Source: Haematococcus lacustris
Taxonomy: Eukaryota; Chlorophyta; Chlorophyceae; Chlamydomonadales; Haematococcaceae
Direction of reading: 5' to 3'
Assembly: GCA_030144725.1 (NCBI GenBank)
Contig: JASKMD010000028.1
Location: 5,977,911 to 6,041,910, forward strand
DNA: 64,000 bases
Part shown: positions 43,224 to 53,258 of the stretch, one piece after another
Numbering within the stretch: the first letter of the stretch is position 1
Layout: every line of letters starts with the position of its first letter
Notes under the pieces: generated by a model
Databases searched by the model: none
Told to the model about the DNA's origin: nothing
Seen by the model: the letters and a program-made list of their open reading frames with translations, nothing else
Made by a program: the position numbers and the translations under genes

Positions 43224-43470
43224 GGTAGCTTAGCCAATCCGTGCGACCGAAGTCAACGCGGATTGTTACCAGGGCCACCGCGTGGAGGTGCCTCACCGCC
43301 AGCCCCGAGCCACCTGAGAAAGTCTCAACCACGGCGTTGAACTTCGCACGCAGCTGCGGATTAGTCAGAGCCGCCTCCAGGAGCTTATCTAGCATATCGG
43401 GCTCTGAAGGAGTATTAGCAGGTGGTTCGGCTCCGGCGGGTGGCCCGCCATTGCCTGGATTGTCTGTCAT
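43224..43470 (-). CDS. Short ORF in the Gypsy 5' leader
   Basis: From MTDNPGNGGPPAGAEPP at 43470 the frame is open through LDKLLEAALTNPQLRAKFNA until the LINE fragment. It could be an upstream ORF or an older gag N-terminus cut off by insertions. Removing the 119-bp insertion gives an early stop, so an intact longer protein is unlikely. Confidence 0.35.
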
Positions 43471-43501
43471 GTTGCTGTACCGACGTCGGTCGGAAACCAT
43501 T

Positions 43502-43731
43502 TGTAACGGCGTAGCCGCTGCCTTTAATCTTACAGTGTCAGCGGCATGTCCACTTAGAAATGTCCAACGCAGTCTCTACTATCCACACTCTCGCACAGCA
43601 ACTGAGCCCAGGTTTAGAACGGGACCCTCGGGAGTCGAACCCGAATGGTGAGCTGGTAGCAGCCCACCATTGACCTCCTCAGTCACTCTGCCAAAGTGTG
43701 GTTTACGGATACGCATAAGCGCACCGTCACA
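43502..43731 (-). repeat. Gypsy 5' LTR
   Basis: 230 bp, TGTGACGG...TTACA on the complement. Just inside, TGGTTTCCGACC near 43498 is a possible primer-binding site starting with TGG. Confidence 0.93.
43625..43695 (-). promoter_or_regulatory. tRNA-like Pol III promoter block inside the Gypsy LTR
   Basis: On the complement, TGGCAGAGTGAC (43682-43693) resembles an A box, and GGTTCGACTCC (43631-43641) is a perfect B-box core, 40 bp apart. The B box sits in a stem TCGGG/CCCGA like a T arm, and ATGGTG/CACCAT forms a second hairpin between the boxes. Both LTRs have it. Confidence 0.5.
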
Positions 43732-43818
43732 TCATGCAGCCTGATCCCAGCCTTGAGGTGCGTTGCAGGATCAGACATGTGGTGAGCATTCGACAGGCAG
43801 CCATGCATGTCAGCTGTA
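43732..43818. other. Module M2 leader
   Basis: TCATGCAGCCTGATCCCAGC to CATGTCAGCTGTA, identical to 53170-53258. The array starts immediately after GCTGTA. A related leader without an array is at 61805-61864. Confidence 0.9.
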
Positions 43819-46122
43819 GGGCGGGGCGGGGCGGGGCGGGGCGGGGCGGGGCGGGGCGGGGCGGGGCGGGGCGGGGCGGGGCGGGGCGGGGCGGGGCGGG
43901 GCGGGGCGGGGCGGGGCGGGGCGGGGCGGGGCGGGGCGGGGCGGGGCGGGGCGGGGCGGGGCGGGGCGGGGCGGGGCGGGGCGGGGCGGGGCGGGGCGGG
44001 GCGGGGCGGGGCGGGGCGGGGCGGGGCGGGGCGGGGCGGGGCGGGGCGGGGCGGGGCGGGGCGGGGCGGGGCGGGGCGGGGCGGGGCGGGGCGGGGCGGG
44101 GCGGGGCGGGGCGGGGCGGGGCGGGGCGGGGCGGGGCGGGGCGGGGCGGGGCGGGGCGGGGCGGGGCGGGGCGGGGCGGGGCGGGGCGGGGCGGGGCGGG
44201 GCGGGGCGGGGCGGGGCGGGGCGGGGCGGGGCGGGGCGGGGCGGGGCGGGGCGGGGCGGGGCGGGGCGGGGCGGGGCGGGGCGGGGCGGGGCGGGGCGGG
44301 GCGGGGCGGGGCGGGGCGGGGCGGGGCGGGGCGGGGCGGGGCGGGGCGGGGCGGGGCGGGGCGGGGCGGGGCGGGGCGGGGCGGGGCGGGGCGGGGCGGG
44401 GCGGGGCGGGGCGGGGCGGGGCGGGGCGGGGCGGGGCGGGGCGGGGCGGGGCGGGGCGGGGCGGGGCGGGGCGGGGCGGGGCGGGGCGGGGCGGGGCGGG
44501 GCGGGGCGGGGCGGGGCGGGGCGGGGCGGGGCGGGGCGGGGCGGGGCGGGGCGGGGCGGGGCGGGGCGGGGCGGGGCGGGGCGGGGCGGGGCGGGGCGGG
44601 GCGGGGCGGGGCGGGGCGGGGCGGGGCGGGGCGGGGCGGGGCGGGGCGGGGCGGGGCGGGGCGGGGCGGGGCGGGGCGGGGCGGGGCGGGGCGGGGCGGG
44701 GCGGGGCGGGGCGGGGCGGGGCGGGGCGGGGCGGGGCGGGGCGGGGCGGGGCGGGGCGGGGCGGGGCGGGGCGGGGCGGGGCGGGGCGGGGCGGGGCGGG
44801 GCGGGGCGGGGCGGGGCGGGGCGGGGCGGGGCGGGGCGGGGCGGGGCGGGGCGGGGCGGGGCGGGGCGGGGCGGGGCGGGGCGGGGCGGGGCGGGGCGGG
44901 GCGGGGCGGGGCGGGGCGGGGCGGGGCGGGGCGGGGCGGGGCGGGGCGGGGCGGGGCGGGGCGGGGCGGGGCGGGGCGGGGCGGGGCGGGGCGGGGCGGG
45001 GCGGGGCGGGGCGGGGCGGGGCGGGGCGGGGCGGGGCGGGGCGGGGCGGGGCGGGGCGGGGCGGGGCGGGGCGGGGCGGGGCGGGGCGGGGCGGGGCGGG
45101 GCGGGGCGGGGCGGGGCGGGGCGGGGCGGGGCGGGGCGGGGCGGGGCGGGGCGGGGCGGGGCGGGGCGGGGCGGGGCGGGGCGGGGCGGGGCGGGGCGGG
45201 GCGGGGCGGGGCGGGGCGGGGCGGGGCGGGGCGGGGCGGGGCGGGGCGGGGCGGGGCGGGGCGGGGCGGGGCGGGGCGGGGCGGGGCGGGGCGGGGCGGG
45301 GCGGGGCGGGGCGGGGCGGGGCGGGGCGGGGCGGGGCGGGGCGGGGCGGGGCGGGGCGGGGCGGGGCGGGGCGGGGCGGGGCGGGGCGGGGCGGGGCGGG
45401 GCGGGGCGGGGCGGGGCGGGGCGGGGCGGGGCGGGGCGGGGCGGGCGGGGCGGGGCGGGGCGGGGCGGGGCGGGGCGGGGCGGGGCGGGGCGGGGCGGGG
45501 CGGGGCGGGGCGGGGCGGGGCGGGCGGGGCGGGGCGGGGCGGGGCGGGGCGGGGCGGGGCGGGGCGGGGCGGGGCGGGGCGGGGCGGGGCGGGGCGGGGC
45601 GGGGCGGGGCGGGGCGGGGCGGGGCGGGGCGGGGCGGGGCGGGGCGGGGCGGGGCGGGGCGGGGCGGGGCGGGGCGGGGCGGGGCGGGGCGGGGCGGGGC
45701 GGGGCGGGGCGGGGCGGGGCGGGGCGGGGCGGGGCGGGGCGGGGCGGGGCGGGGCGGGGCGGGGCGGGGCGGGGCGGGGCGGGGCGGGGCGGGGCGGGGC
45801 GGGGCGGGGCGGGGCGGGGCGGGGCGGGGCGGGGCGGGGCGGGGCGGGGCGGGGCGGGGCGGGGCGGGGCGGGGCGGGGCGGGGCGGGGCGGGGCGGGGC
45901 GGGGCGGGGCGGGGCGGGGCGGGGCGGGGCGGGGCGGGGCGGGGCGGGGCGGGGCGGGGCGGGGCGGGGCGGGGCGGGGCGGGGCGGGGCGGGGCGGGGC
46001 GGGGCGGGGCGGGGCGGGGCGGGGCGGGGCGGGGCGGGGCGGGGCGGGGCGGGGCGGGGCGGGGCGGGGCGGGGCGGGGCGGGGCGGGGCGGGGCGGGGC
46101 GGGGCGGGGCGGGGCGGGGCGG
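43819..46122. repeat. GGGGC array of module M2
   Basis: 2.3 kb of tandem GGGGC, G-rich strand on +, with two shortened GGGC units near 45443 and 45522. Confidence 0.97.
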
Positions 46123-46893
46123 CACATGGTGCAGGGCGGGGCGGGGCCGGGCGTGGTGTAGGCACATGGTGCAGGCCAAGCAATGTTGATCATGCATTGT
46201 GCATGCGGATCAGCTACGACGAGCCAAAATGCAGCAGCAGCAACTCATAGGGTGGGGCAGGTGGTGATTGACCCTGAACTGCCCCCCCCTCCTGCTGCCC
46301 CCCTTGGCAGCAGCAGGCAGCTGGTGCAAGTGCCGCCCCTGGACTGCCCACCCCTCCTGCTGCCCTCCCCTGGCAGCAGCTGGCAGCTGGTGCTGGTGCC
46401 GCCCCTGGGCTGCCCACCCGTCCAGCTGAGCATCAGGAGGCCACAGCGGAGCTGGACATGAGTTTGACACGCAATCGGAGGGCGGGCATGAGGGATCGGA
46501 CCCAACCTGCCGAGCAAGGTAACATAGCAATGGCTTGTACACCTTGTTGGGTTTGTTGAGTGGCCAAGTTATCAGTACTGCTCACGAAGGGTTCAAGCAT
46601 CGCAGCAGCCTAATCTATTTCCGAGCATGGGTGGAGGGGCGATGTTACATCGGTTTGGCATGCCAAGATCACCGTTCTTGCTGTGTCAACGGTCCATCAT
46701 TGTTTGTAAAGGCTACTGGGCCACAACGGCTGCGGCGGTCGGTCGCGGCGAGGATCGCATGAGGCAACCACGCATGATTTTGAATGTTGGGATTTGAGCC
46801 GCCAGTACGCTCAGCAGAATGCACGGAAATTAATGAAACACGCTTCACCCCGTAGTTTATAGAGTTGGCTATCCGGGACTGTACATAGTTATA
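46123..46893. repeat. Module M2, part before the insertion
   Basis: Matches 3643-4413. It ends in AGTTATA (46887-46893), the left copy of the target duplication. Confidence 0.95.
46261..46518 (+). CDS. Candidate Pro/Ala-rich exon (M2 copy)
   Basis: As at 3781-4038, with substitutions that keep the frame open but change the basic end to ELDMSLTRNRRAG. Confidence 0.25.
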
Positions 46894-47461
46894 CTGGAGG
46901 TTTGCGACGGCCAGTGTGAGGGGAGTGAGGAGGTTTGCTCCCCGACGCACCGACGGCCGTTCTTCTCGCAGCGGCTATCAGCGCGCTGCGCTGATCATTA
47001 TGGGCGTCGCAACTCACGTTGAAGTAGCTTTGCAGGGTGTGACCTGAGCCTATGAGACCTGCTTGAGGAAACAAGCCAGTCCATCACCAGCTATGTAAAG
47101 TGCTATGTAAGATGCTATGTTTCGGTCGAAGTGGTCCGCAAGGGTCCGCAGCCCGCAGTCCGGGCCAAAGAACTCGCACTGTCCACTGATGTCGCTGCGT
47201 TTGAGCTAGCCATTGCCGCACACAGAACACCAGTCTCCCTGGGCAAGAACACTCGAGTTCCATGTGCAATGTCACTGTGCCTTCACTTTGACTGCCAGGC
47301 CTTGTTCCCGTGTCACTGCCAGGCCCCAGCCTCAACGCAGATCTATTCATAAGTATGTTAAGATTGATATGCTAAAGAGCGTGCGCACACGCGCAGCCTC
47401 CAGATAGGACTTATACATACAAGTCATATGGTCAAGATGCCTACACATCAGCTCCATCCTG

Positions 47462-48065
47462 CTGCCTGCTATGCTCCTGTTGTTGCCAGCACCCCTACAG
47501 CTAGTGTGTAGGGTGGTGCTGCTGCCAGCTGTGCTCCTGGTGGTGCCAGCACCCCTACAGCTAGTGGGTAGGGTGGTGCTGCTGCCAGCTAGGCTCCTGG
47601 TGGTGCCATCACCCCTGCAGCTAGTGGGTAGGGTGGTGTTGCTGCCAGCTGTGCTCCTGGTGGTGCCAGCACCCCTACAGCTAGTGGGTAGGGTGGTGTT
47701 GCTGCCTACTATGCTCATGTTGTTGCCAGCACCCCTACAGCTTGTGGGTAGGGTGGTGTTGCTGCCAGCTGTGCTCTTGGTGGTGCCAGCACCCCTACAG
47801 CTAGTGGGTAGGGTGGTGCTGCTGCCAGCTGTGCTCCTGGTGGTGCCAGCACCCCTACAGCTGGTGGGTAGGGTGGTGCTGCTGCCAGCTAGGCTCCTGG
47901 TGGTGCCATCACCCCTGCAGCTAGTGGGTAGGGTGGTGTTGCTGCCTACTATGCTCATGTTGTTGCCAGCACCCCTACAGCTTGTGGGTAGGGTGGTGTT
48001 GCTGCCAGCTGTGCTCCTGGTGGTGCCAGCACCCCTACAGCTAGTGGGTAGGGTGGTGCTGCCTG
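47462..48065. repeat. 60-bp minisatellite
   Basis: Ten 60-bp units starting GCTGCCAGCTGTGCTCCTGG, period exact. Open on both strands; the minus-strand frame gives a 20-residue Ser/Thr-rich repeat (TTLPTSCRGAGTTRSTAGS) that might be coding, with no other support. Confidence 0.93.
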
Positions 48066-48229
48066 GGGACACTTGGCAGGGCAGGTTTGGCACAAGTTGA
48101 AATCCCGTCTTTCTTACATTGTATACAACGTAAGTGAACAAGAGCAGGGCAGGTAATTTTGCAACCACTGAAGTCAGTTGTACAGCCTCACCTGCCTATG
48201 TTGTACGTGCCTGCTGTTAGCAGCCTAGT

Positions 48230-48440
48230 TTCTGCTCCAAGTTGTTCAATAATGCTGCATACACATCTCAAGCTGCGCCTTGCCAGGCACCTGAGAGGGC
48301 ATGACTGCCAAAGAATGCCCGCTTGATGCCACAACTTCATTACCAGCTGCATCACCCTTCACAGGAAGCTGCAGGGCTTGGGCAAGCGCCTTCTTGACCA
48401 TCTCAGTCACAAGCAGGTTGGCTGAGGCTGCGAGGGAGGG
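48230..48440 (-). pseudogene. Exon-like fragment inside the 3.2-kb insertion
   Basis: The frame reads LAASANLLVTEMVKKALAQA and LQLPVKGDAAGNEVVASSG with protein-like composition and ends in a stop near 48240. It abuts the GGGGA array. Probably part of a captured or decayed gene; not recognised. Confidence 0.35.
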
Positions 48441-48665
48441 GAGGGGAGGGGAGGGGAGGGGAGGGGAGGGGAGGGGAGGGGAGGGGAGGGGAGGGGAGGG
48501 GAGGGGAGGGGAGGGGAGGGGAGGGGAGGGGAGGGGAGGGGAGGGGAGGGGAGGGGAGGGGAGGGGAGGGGAGGGGAGGGGAGGGGAGGGGAGGGGAGGG
48601 GAGGGGAGGGGAGGGGAGGGGAGGGGAGGGGAGGGGAGGGGAGGGAGGGGAGGGGAGGGGAGGGG
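48434..48665. repeat. GGGGA pentanucleotide array
   Basis: About 45 units of GAGGG, one shortened near 48643. Confidence 0.96.
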
Positions 48666-49545
48666 CAGCAGGACTGAGCAGCAGGGCTGGGCAGCAGGGC
48701 TGGGCAGCAGGGCTGCCCCAGGGCTGGGCAGCAGGGCTGGGCAGCAGGGCTGGGCAGCAGGGCTGGGCAGCAGGGCTGCCCCAGGGCTGGGCAGCAGGGC
48801 TGGGCAGCAGGGCTGGGCAGCAAGGCTGGGCAGCAGGGCTGCCCCAGGGCAGGGCTGGCCCAGGGCTGTCCAGCAGGGCTGCGCCAGGGCTGGGCAGCAG
48901 GGCTGGGCAGCAGGGCTGGGCAGCAGGGCTGGGCAGCAGGGCTGGGCAGCAGGGCTGGGCAGCAGGGCTGGGCAGCAGGGCTGCCCCAGGGCTGGGCAGC
49001 AGGGCTGTCCAGCAGGGCTGGGCAGCAGGGCTGTCCAGCAGGGCTGGGCAGCAGGGCTGCCCCAGGGCTGGGCAGCAGGGCTGAGCAGCAGGGCTGGGCA
49101 GCAGGGCTGGGCAGCAGGGCTGGGCAGCAGGGCTGCCCCAGGGCTGGGCAGCAGGGCTGTCCAGCAGGGTTGTCCAGCAGGGCTGTCCAGCAGGGTTGTC
49201 CAGCAGGGCTGTCCAGCAGGGCTGCCCCAGGGCTGGGCAGCAGGGCTGGGCAGCAGGGCTGGGCAGCAAGGCTGGGCAGCAGGGCTGCCCCAGGGCAGGG
49301 CTGGCCCAGGGCTGTCCAGCAGGGCTGCGCCAGGGCTGGGCAGCAGGGCTGGGCAGCAGGGCTGGGCAGCAGGGCTGCCCCAGGGCTGGGCAGCAGATCT
49401 GGGCAGCAGGGCTGGGCAGCAGGGCTGGGCAGCAGGGCTGGGCAGCAGGGCTGGGCAGCAGGGCTGGCCAGCAGGGCTGATCAGCAGGGCTGGCCAGCAG
49501 GGCTGGGCAGCAGGGCTGTCCGGGGGCTGGGCAGCAGGGGGGCCC
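48666..49545. repeat. 12-bp minisatellite AGCAGGGCTGGG
   Basis: About 70 units with recurring variants (GCTGCCCC, GCTGTCC) arranged in larger duplicated blocks; for example 48806-48900 recurs at 49256-49350. Confidence 0.94.
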
Positions 49546-49605
49546 TGGGGCTGGGCAGGAAGGGGGCTGGTGGCTGCTCACAGCTTGCATCCCCTCAATC
49601 AGCTG

Positions 49606-49713
49606 TCAATAGGGGGTAAATGCATGCACCATCTTGCCAGCCTTGGCATAGTCCAACAGCTCTAGTCCCAATTGCTGTCGCAAGTCATTGTGTTTGGCTT
49701 CATCTGCTGACGC
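49606..49713 (-). pseudogene. Exon-like fragment, second piece
   Basis: After a TTACAG acceptor the frame reads ASADEAKHNDLRQQLGLELL, then DYAKAGKMVHAFTPY and TGA. An upstream ATG at 49991 (MGGPGSGGQRKDKRPAGS) and an acidic stretch near 49900 (SDVDDEVVEPVQLARQ, other frame) may be its first exon. The gene is not recognised. Confidence 0.35.
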
Positions 49714-50119
49714 CTGTAATGGGTGAGCTACTCAAGATGAGAGTGTTCCTCTAGTGCTCCTGTGCAGCATCGCGCGACAAAGTTAACTTCGTGCATAGTG
49801 CATAGTGCATAGTGCATTGCCAGTGCCAGTGCTTCCAACCACCCAGCGGGCTGTCTCGCCAACTGCACTGGCTCCACTACTTCGTCGTCGACATCGCTAT
49901 CAGGTTGGGTCGTGACAGAACGCTTTCTTGCTAGTAGAGCCAGCGGGCCTCTTGTCTTTGCGCTGACCACCACTGCCTGGCCCGCCCATCGGAGAACCCA
50001 GAAAATAACCCCCCCGGCTTTTGTTTAAAAGATGTTTTGCACCGCGGCCGTGCAAAAAGTCCGTGCAAACCATCTCGGTGGGGGGTCACACCCCGTGCAA
50101 AACATCCGGTTTATTGCCC

Positions 50120-52927
50120 AGTTATAACCCACGTGGCTGAGACTCGCCGTCCTTTCGATTACCAGGGGTAGGTTCTCTGTTACTTGGGGACAGTTGACCC
50201 GACTTCGCCTTGTAAGCATGACTAGCCTACTCCGACCGCCGGCAAACAAGCTGGGCGGGGCATACCTCCTTACATCCTTGCGTTATCACGCAATACCGAA
50301 CCCCTGATCAGAGTATTTGCAAAATCAAATTCTACGATGCTATCAGCTAATGCCATACCCCGTAAATACTTGCAGCGCAAGCAACAGCTTAGGCGCCTGC
50401 TCCTGCAGCTACACCTACTAATGACACCAGCTGTTGAAAAGAGTAAGTATAACGCATTAGGTGCGATGCTGTACCAGAGCTGCAAAACAACCTAAAATAC
50501 TAGGCTATGCATAATCTCTTAGCCGTAGACTACTGCTAGGGCATACATGCGCACATCCTGGATTTGTAGACAAACTGTAATAGCCCTGCAATGGTTGTGC
50601 TGCACTGAGGGACTGCCATGTTAGCGACTAGACAGGGCATACATGCCCAAGGACCTAGGTCTAGGTGTACCCTATCAAGCACCATGTCTATTGATGCCAG
50701 CATTGTGCGCATACGCACACCTGCTGCTGTACAGCTCAGCCTAGCATGACGCACATCGCTGCCTTAGTCCCGGCCAGACTTAGTCTTGTCAAGAGCCTGC
50801 GCGATGGATTCAGACTGTGCCTGACCGCCCCTGGTAGCAGCCTGCAGAGCACACGACAGCTTGTCAGCAAGGATGGTAGAGGCAGCAGTCTAGATGCATG
50901 CTCTCAACAGCCCCATGCCAACGAAACAGTGACAGCAAGAAGTGTGGGCACGGTATGGCATGGAGGTATGGCATGGAGCAGCAGCCCATGGCAGGGTGGG
51001 CTACTGACAGGCACCCCACAGCTAGGCAGGGCAACAGCAGGAGGCAGGGCAGCCGCACATTGGAGATAGCAGTGGCCAGCGCTGGGGCTCCACCTCGTGT
51101 AGCCGCGTCTGCTAGGGAATTTGATGTGGCATTACCACCCCTTGCAGTGGCAGCAGCCAGGGCCTGCGACACAAACAGGGCACAGGGCGCAGGGCAGCCG
51201 ACACCCATTGACAGGAGCAACAAGGGAAGGTGGCAGATGGCTTGCAAGCTGCGGCCAGCCATGAAAAGGGGAGGAGGGGGCAGTCAGCACGGGGCACTCG
51301 ACATATGCACATGGCCAACGCTGCTACAGGCCTCACCTGGGCAAATGCGCTGGACTGGCCTTTGGCCTGGGCTATGGATGCAGCCTGGGCCAGTGCTGCG
51401 CCCGCAGTTGTCTTGTTGCCGGTGGCTGCTGCCTTGGCAACCGCCTGCGCCGAACAGGGCAGTACGGCAAGGTAAGCTAGCGCGCGGGTGTAAGCAGTCG
51501 CCCTGCGCGCCCTCATCCAAGATCGCACTGATCATCCTTACTTCGGCTGCTGCGGCACCTTGGCCCTTTGAAACGGCATCAGCAAAGGCGGTCGCCGCAG
51601 CGGTCGAGTTGCCTGACGCCTGCAATGGCACGGGCACCGCAAGGGGGGGTAGGTGCAGGAAGACTGGGGACGCTATGGTATTGTGCGGCGTAGGCATGGT
51701 CCAGGAGTTACGAGGGGGTAGGCGATCAGCCCGGCAGGCAGGCTGGCAGGCTCAAGAGGCAAAACAAGGTTCAGCGGTTGCAACCCGGGCGTGCGTGTGC
51801 TCCTCACAATCCATGGAACCACTTAGTTCGACCCAAAGCAGGCCCACGCACCAGGGCCTCTGAGACTGCTGTGGCGACGGTGGCGCCGCCTTCCTGCGTG
51901 AGACTGCGCCCTGCGATGGGATGGCGACATGCCATCGATCATGCCCTTGTTCTGCTGCTTGGGAAGTGTTTTGCGCGCTGCGCTGTAGGTTACCTTGCAC
52001 CGTGACGGCCAGCATCACCAGCATTGCCACCAGGACCATACTGCGCGACATCTTGAAAGAGGGGAACGGGCGCTACGGACTTGGGGCAGTAAGAAGAGGC
52101 TGGGGCGAGCAACTGTGCGCTGCGAGGAGTTGCAGGGCATTTGAATTAATCTCTGGCGGCGTGGCTTTCGCTCACATTGTCACTTCTTCGACCGGCGCCC
52201 GGCCACTCCGGCTCCATCACGTGATACGGCTGCCATGTCCCGCAGCTGCAATAGTGCACTGTCGCGGAGACGCAGTTGCGGCCGTACGTGCAGCACCAGA
52301 CGTAACTGATGGGCGCTTTGCCCGGGGCTCCTCGTCATGATCACGCCTTGCCCGGTGCCCGGACTTCATGTTGTGTCGGCGGCTTCCTATGTAGCTGCTC
52401 TCGACGCGTTGAAGGCGGTAACGCCGAGAGCTCAGTGCCATGGTTCCCAGTTGAAGTCAAAACAAATGGACACTGGCGCACTACACCCCGACGTTTGAGG
52501 TTTACACACTGTGTGCATGCTACGATGCAACGTGTAGGGATTCAGTGGGGCTAATCCCCACACCGGGTTAAGGTTTAGTCAGCTGGGGTTGGATGAGTCT
52601 TGGGGCTGAAGAAGAATGTAAGAACCAATGCGCCCGGCCCCTGTCCCCACCCCTACCCACCGCTCCCTGCCTGTTTCTTAGCCGGTCCCAACTGATGGAG
52701 AACCCACCCATGGTAATCATAACGACGCCGCGTCTCAGCCACATGGTTTCTGCTCAAGTGTCGCATATCCCCGGATTGAGAGCACTGTCAACTAAGCGAT
52801 GCAAAGTGTTCAACCACTTATCGTGCAGTGTGCTCACTCAGCACTGCTTAGTGCAAAGGCGGTCCAAACCCGTTCATTCAAATGCATGCATGGTTAGGCT
52901 AGCGTGGTATAGCAAGGTCTAGTCGCC
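50120..52927. repeat. Module M2, part after the insertion
   Basis: Matches 4407-7208, with 1-bp differences near 52130 and 52234. Contains the second alanine-rich gene. The spacer 52928-53160 that follows has short GCAACAGGGCAGGGCAGGT repeats and no gene. Confidence 0.95.
50764..52051 (-). CDS. Secreted alanine-rich repeat protein (copy 2)
   Basis: Exons on the complement: 51994-52051, 51852-51910, 51542-51619, 51337-51444, 51059-51163, 50764-50841. I see no coding difference from copy 1. The 3.2-kb insertion lies 640 bp beyond its stop, so the coding region and the 5' side are untouched. Confidence 0.75.
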
Positions 52928-53160
52928 GATCTGAGCCTCCAAACCGATATCTGCTTGCTAGAGGGGGTGTGCATACCTACAAACAGGGCAGGTGCAACAG
53001 GGCAGGGCAGGTGCAACAGGGTGGGTTGATGCTGTTGGCGCTGTCAGCAGTGGAGCATCAGCTGCTGAGCGCAGCATGGCCCAGCTCACCAGGGGCTCCG
53101 CAGGCCTTGCAAGGCACATGGAGAGGCCTGATCATACGCATGGGGGTATAGAGGCAAACA

Positions 53161-53258
53161 AGGGACTTCCTTCATGCAGCCTGATCCCAGCCTTGAGGTG
53201 CGTTGCAGGATCAGACATGTGGTGAGCATTCGACAGGCAGCCATGCATGTCAGCTGTA
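53161..53258. other. Module M3 leader (empty Gypsy target)
   Basis: AGGGACTTCCTTCATGCAGC here is uninterrupted and shows the target in which Gypsy inserted at the M1/M2 boundary. Confidence 0.9.

Larger units (their letters stand above)
9400..43731 (-). mobile_element. Gypsy LTR retrotransposon with chromodomain, split by nested insertions
   Basis: The 230-bp LTRs (9400-9629 and 43502-43731) begin TG and end CA on the element strand and are nearly identical. The flanks duplicate TCATG (9395-9399, 43732-43736). The uninterrupted target is seen in M3 near 53167-53175, so the element sits exactly at the M1/M2 boundary. Order on the complement is 5' LTR, leader, gag, pol (protease, RT, RNase H), then element A as an insertion, then integrase and a chromodomain-like end, then the 3' LTR. 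Without element A the element is about 7.2 kb. Integrase before the 3' LTR and the chromodomain-like end fit the chromovirus branch of Metaviridae. Confidence 0.93.
46894..50119. mobile_element. 3.2-kb insertion with 7-bp target duplication
   Basis: Absent from M1 and M3. AGTTATA is duplicated (46887-46893, 50120-50126). No terminal inverted repeat is seen (left CTGGAGGTTTGC, right complement GGGCAATAAACC). Near the right end GATGTTTTGCAC (50031-50042) and GTGCAAAACATC (50095-50106) are a perfect 12-bp inverted repeat, and CCGTGCAAA occurs three times. The interior is dominated by minisatellites, with exon-like scraps on the minus strand. A non-autonomous element of unknown class is the best guess. 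Confidence 0.75.
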
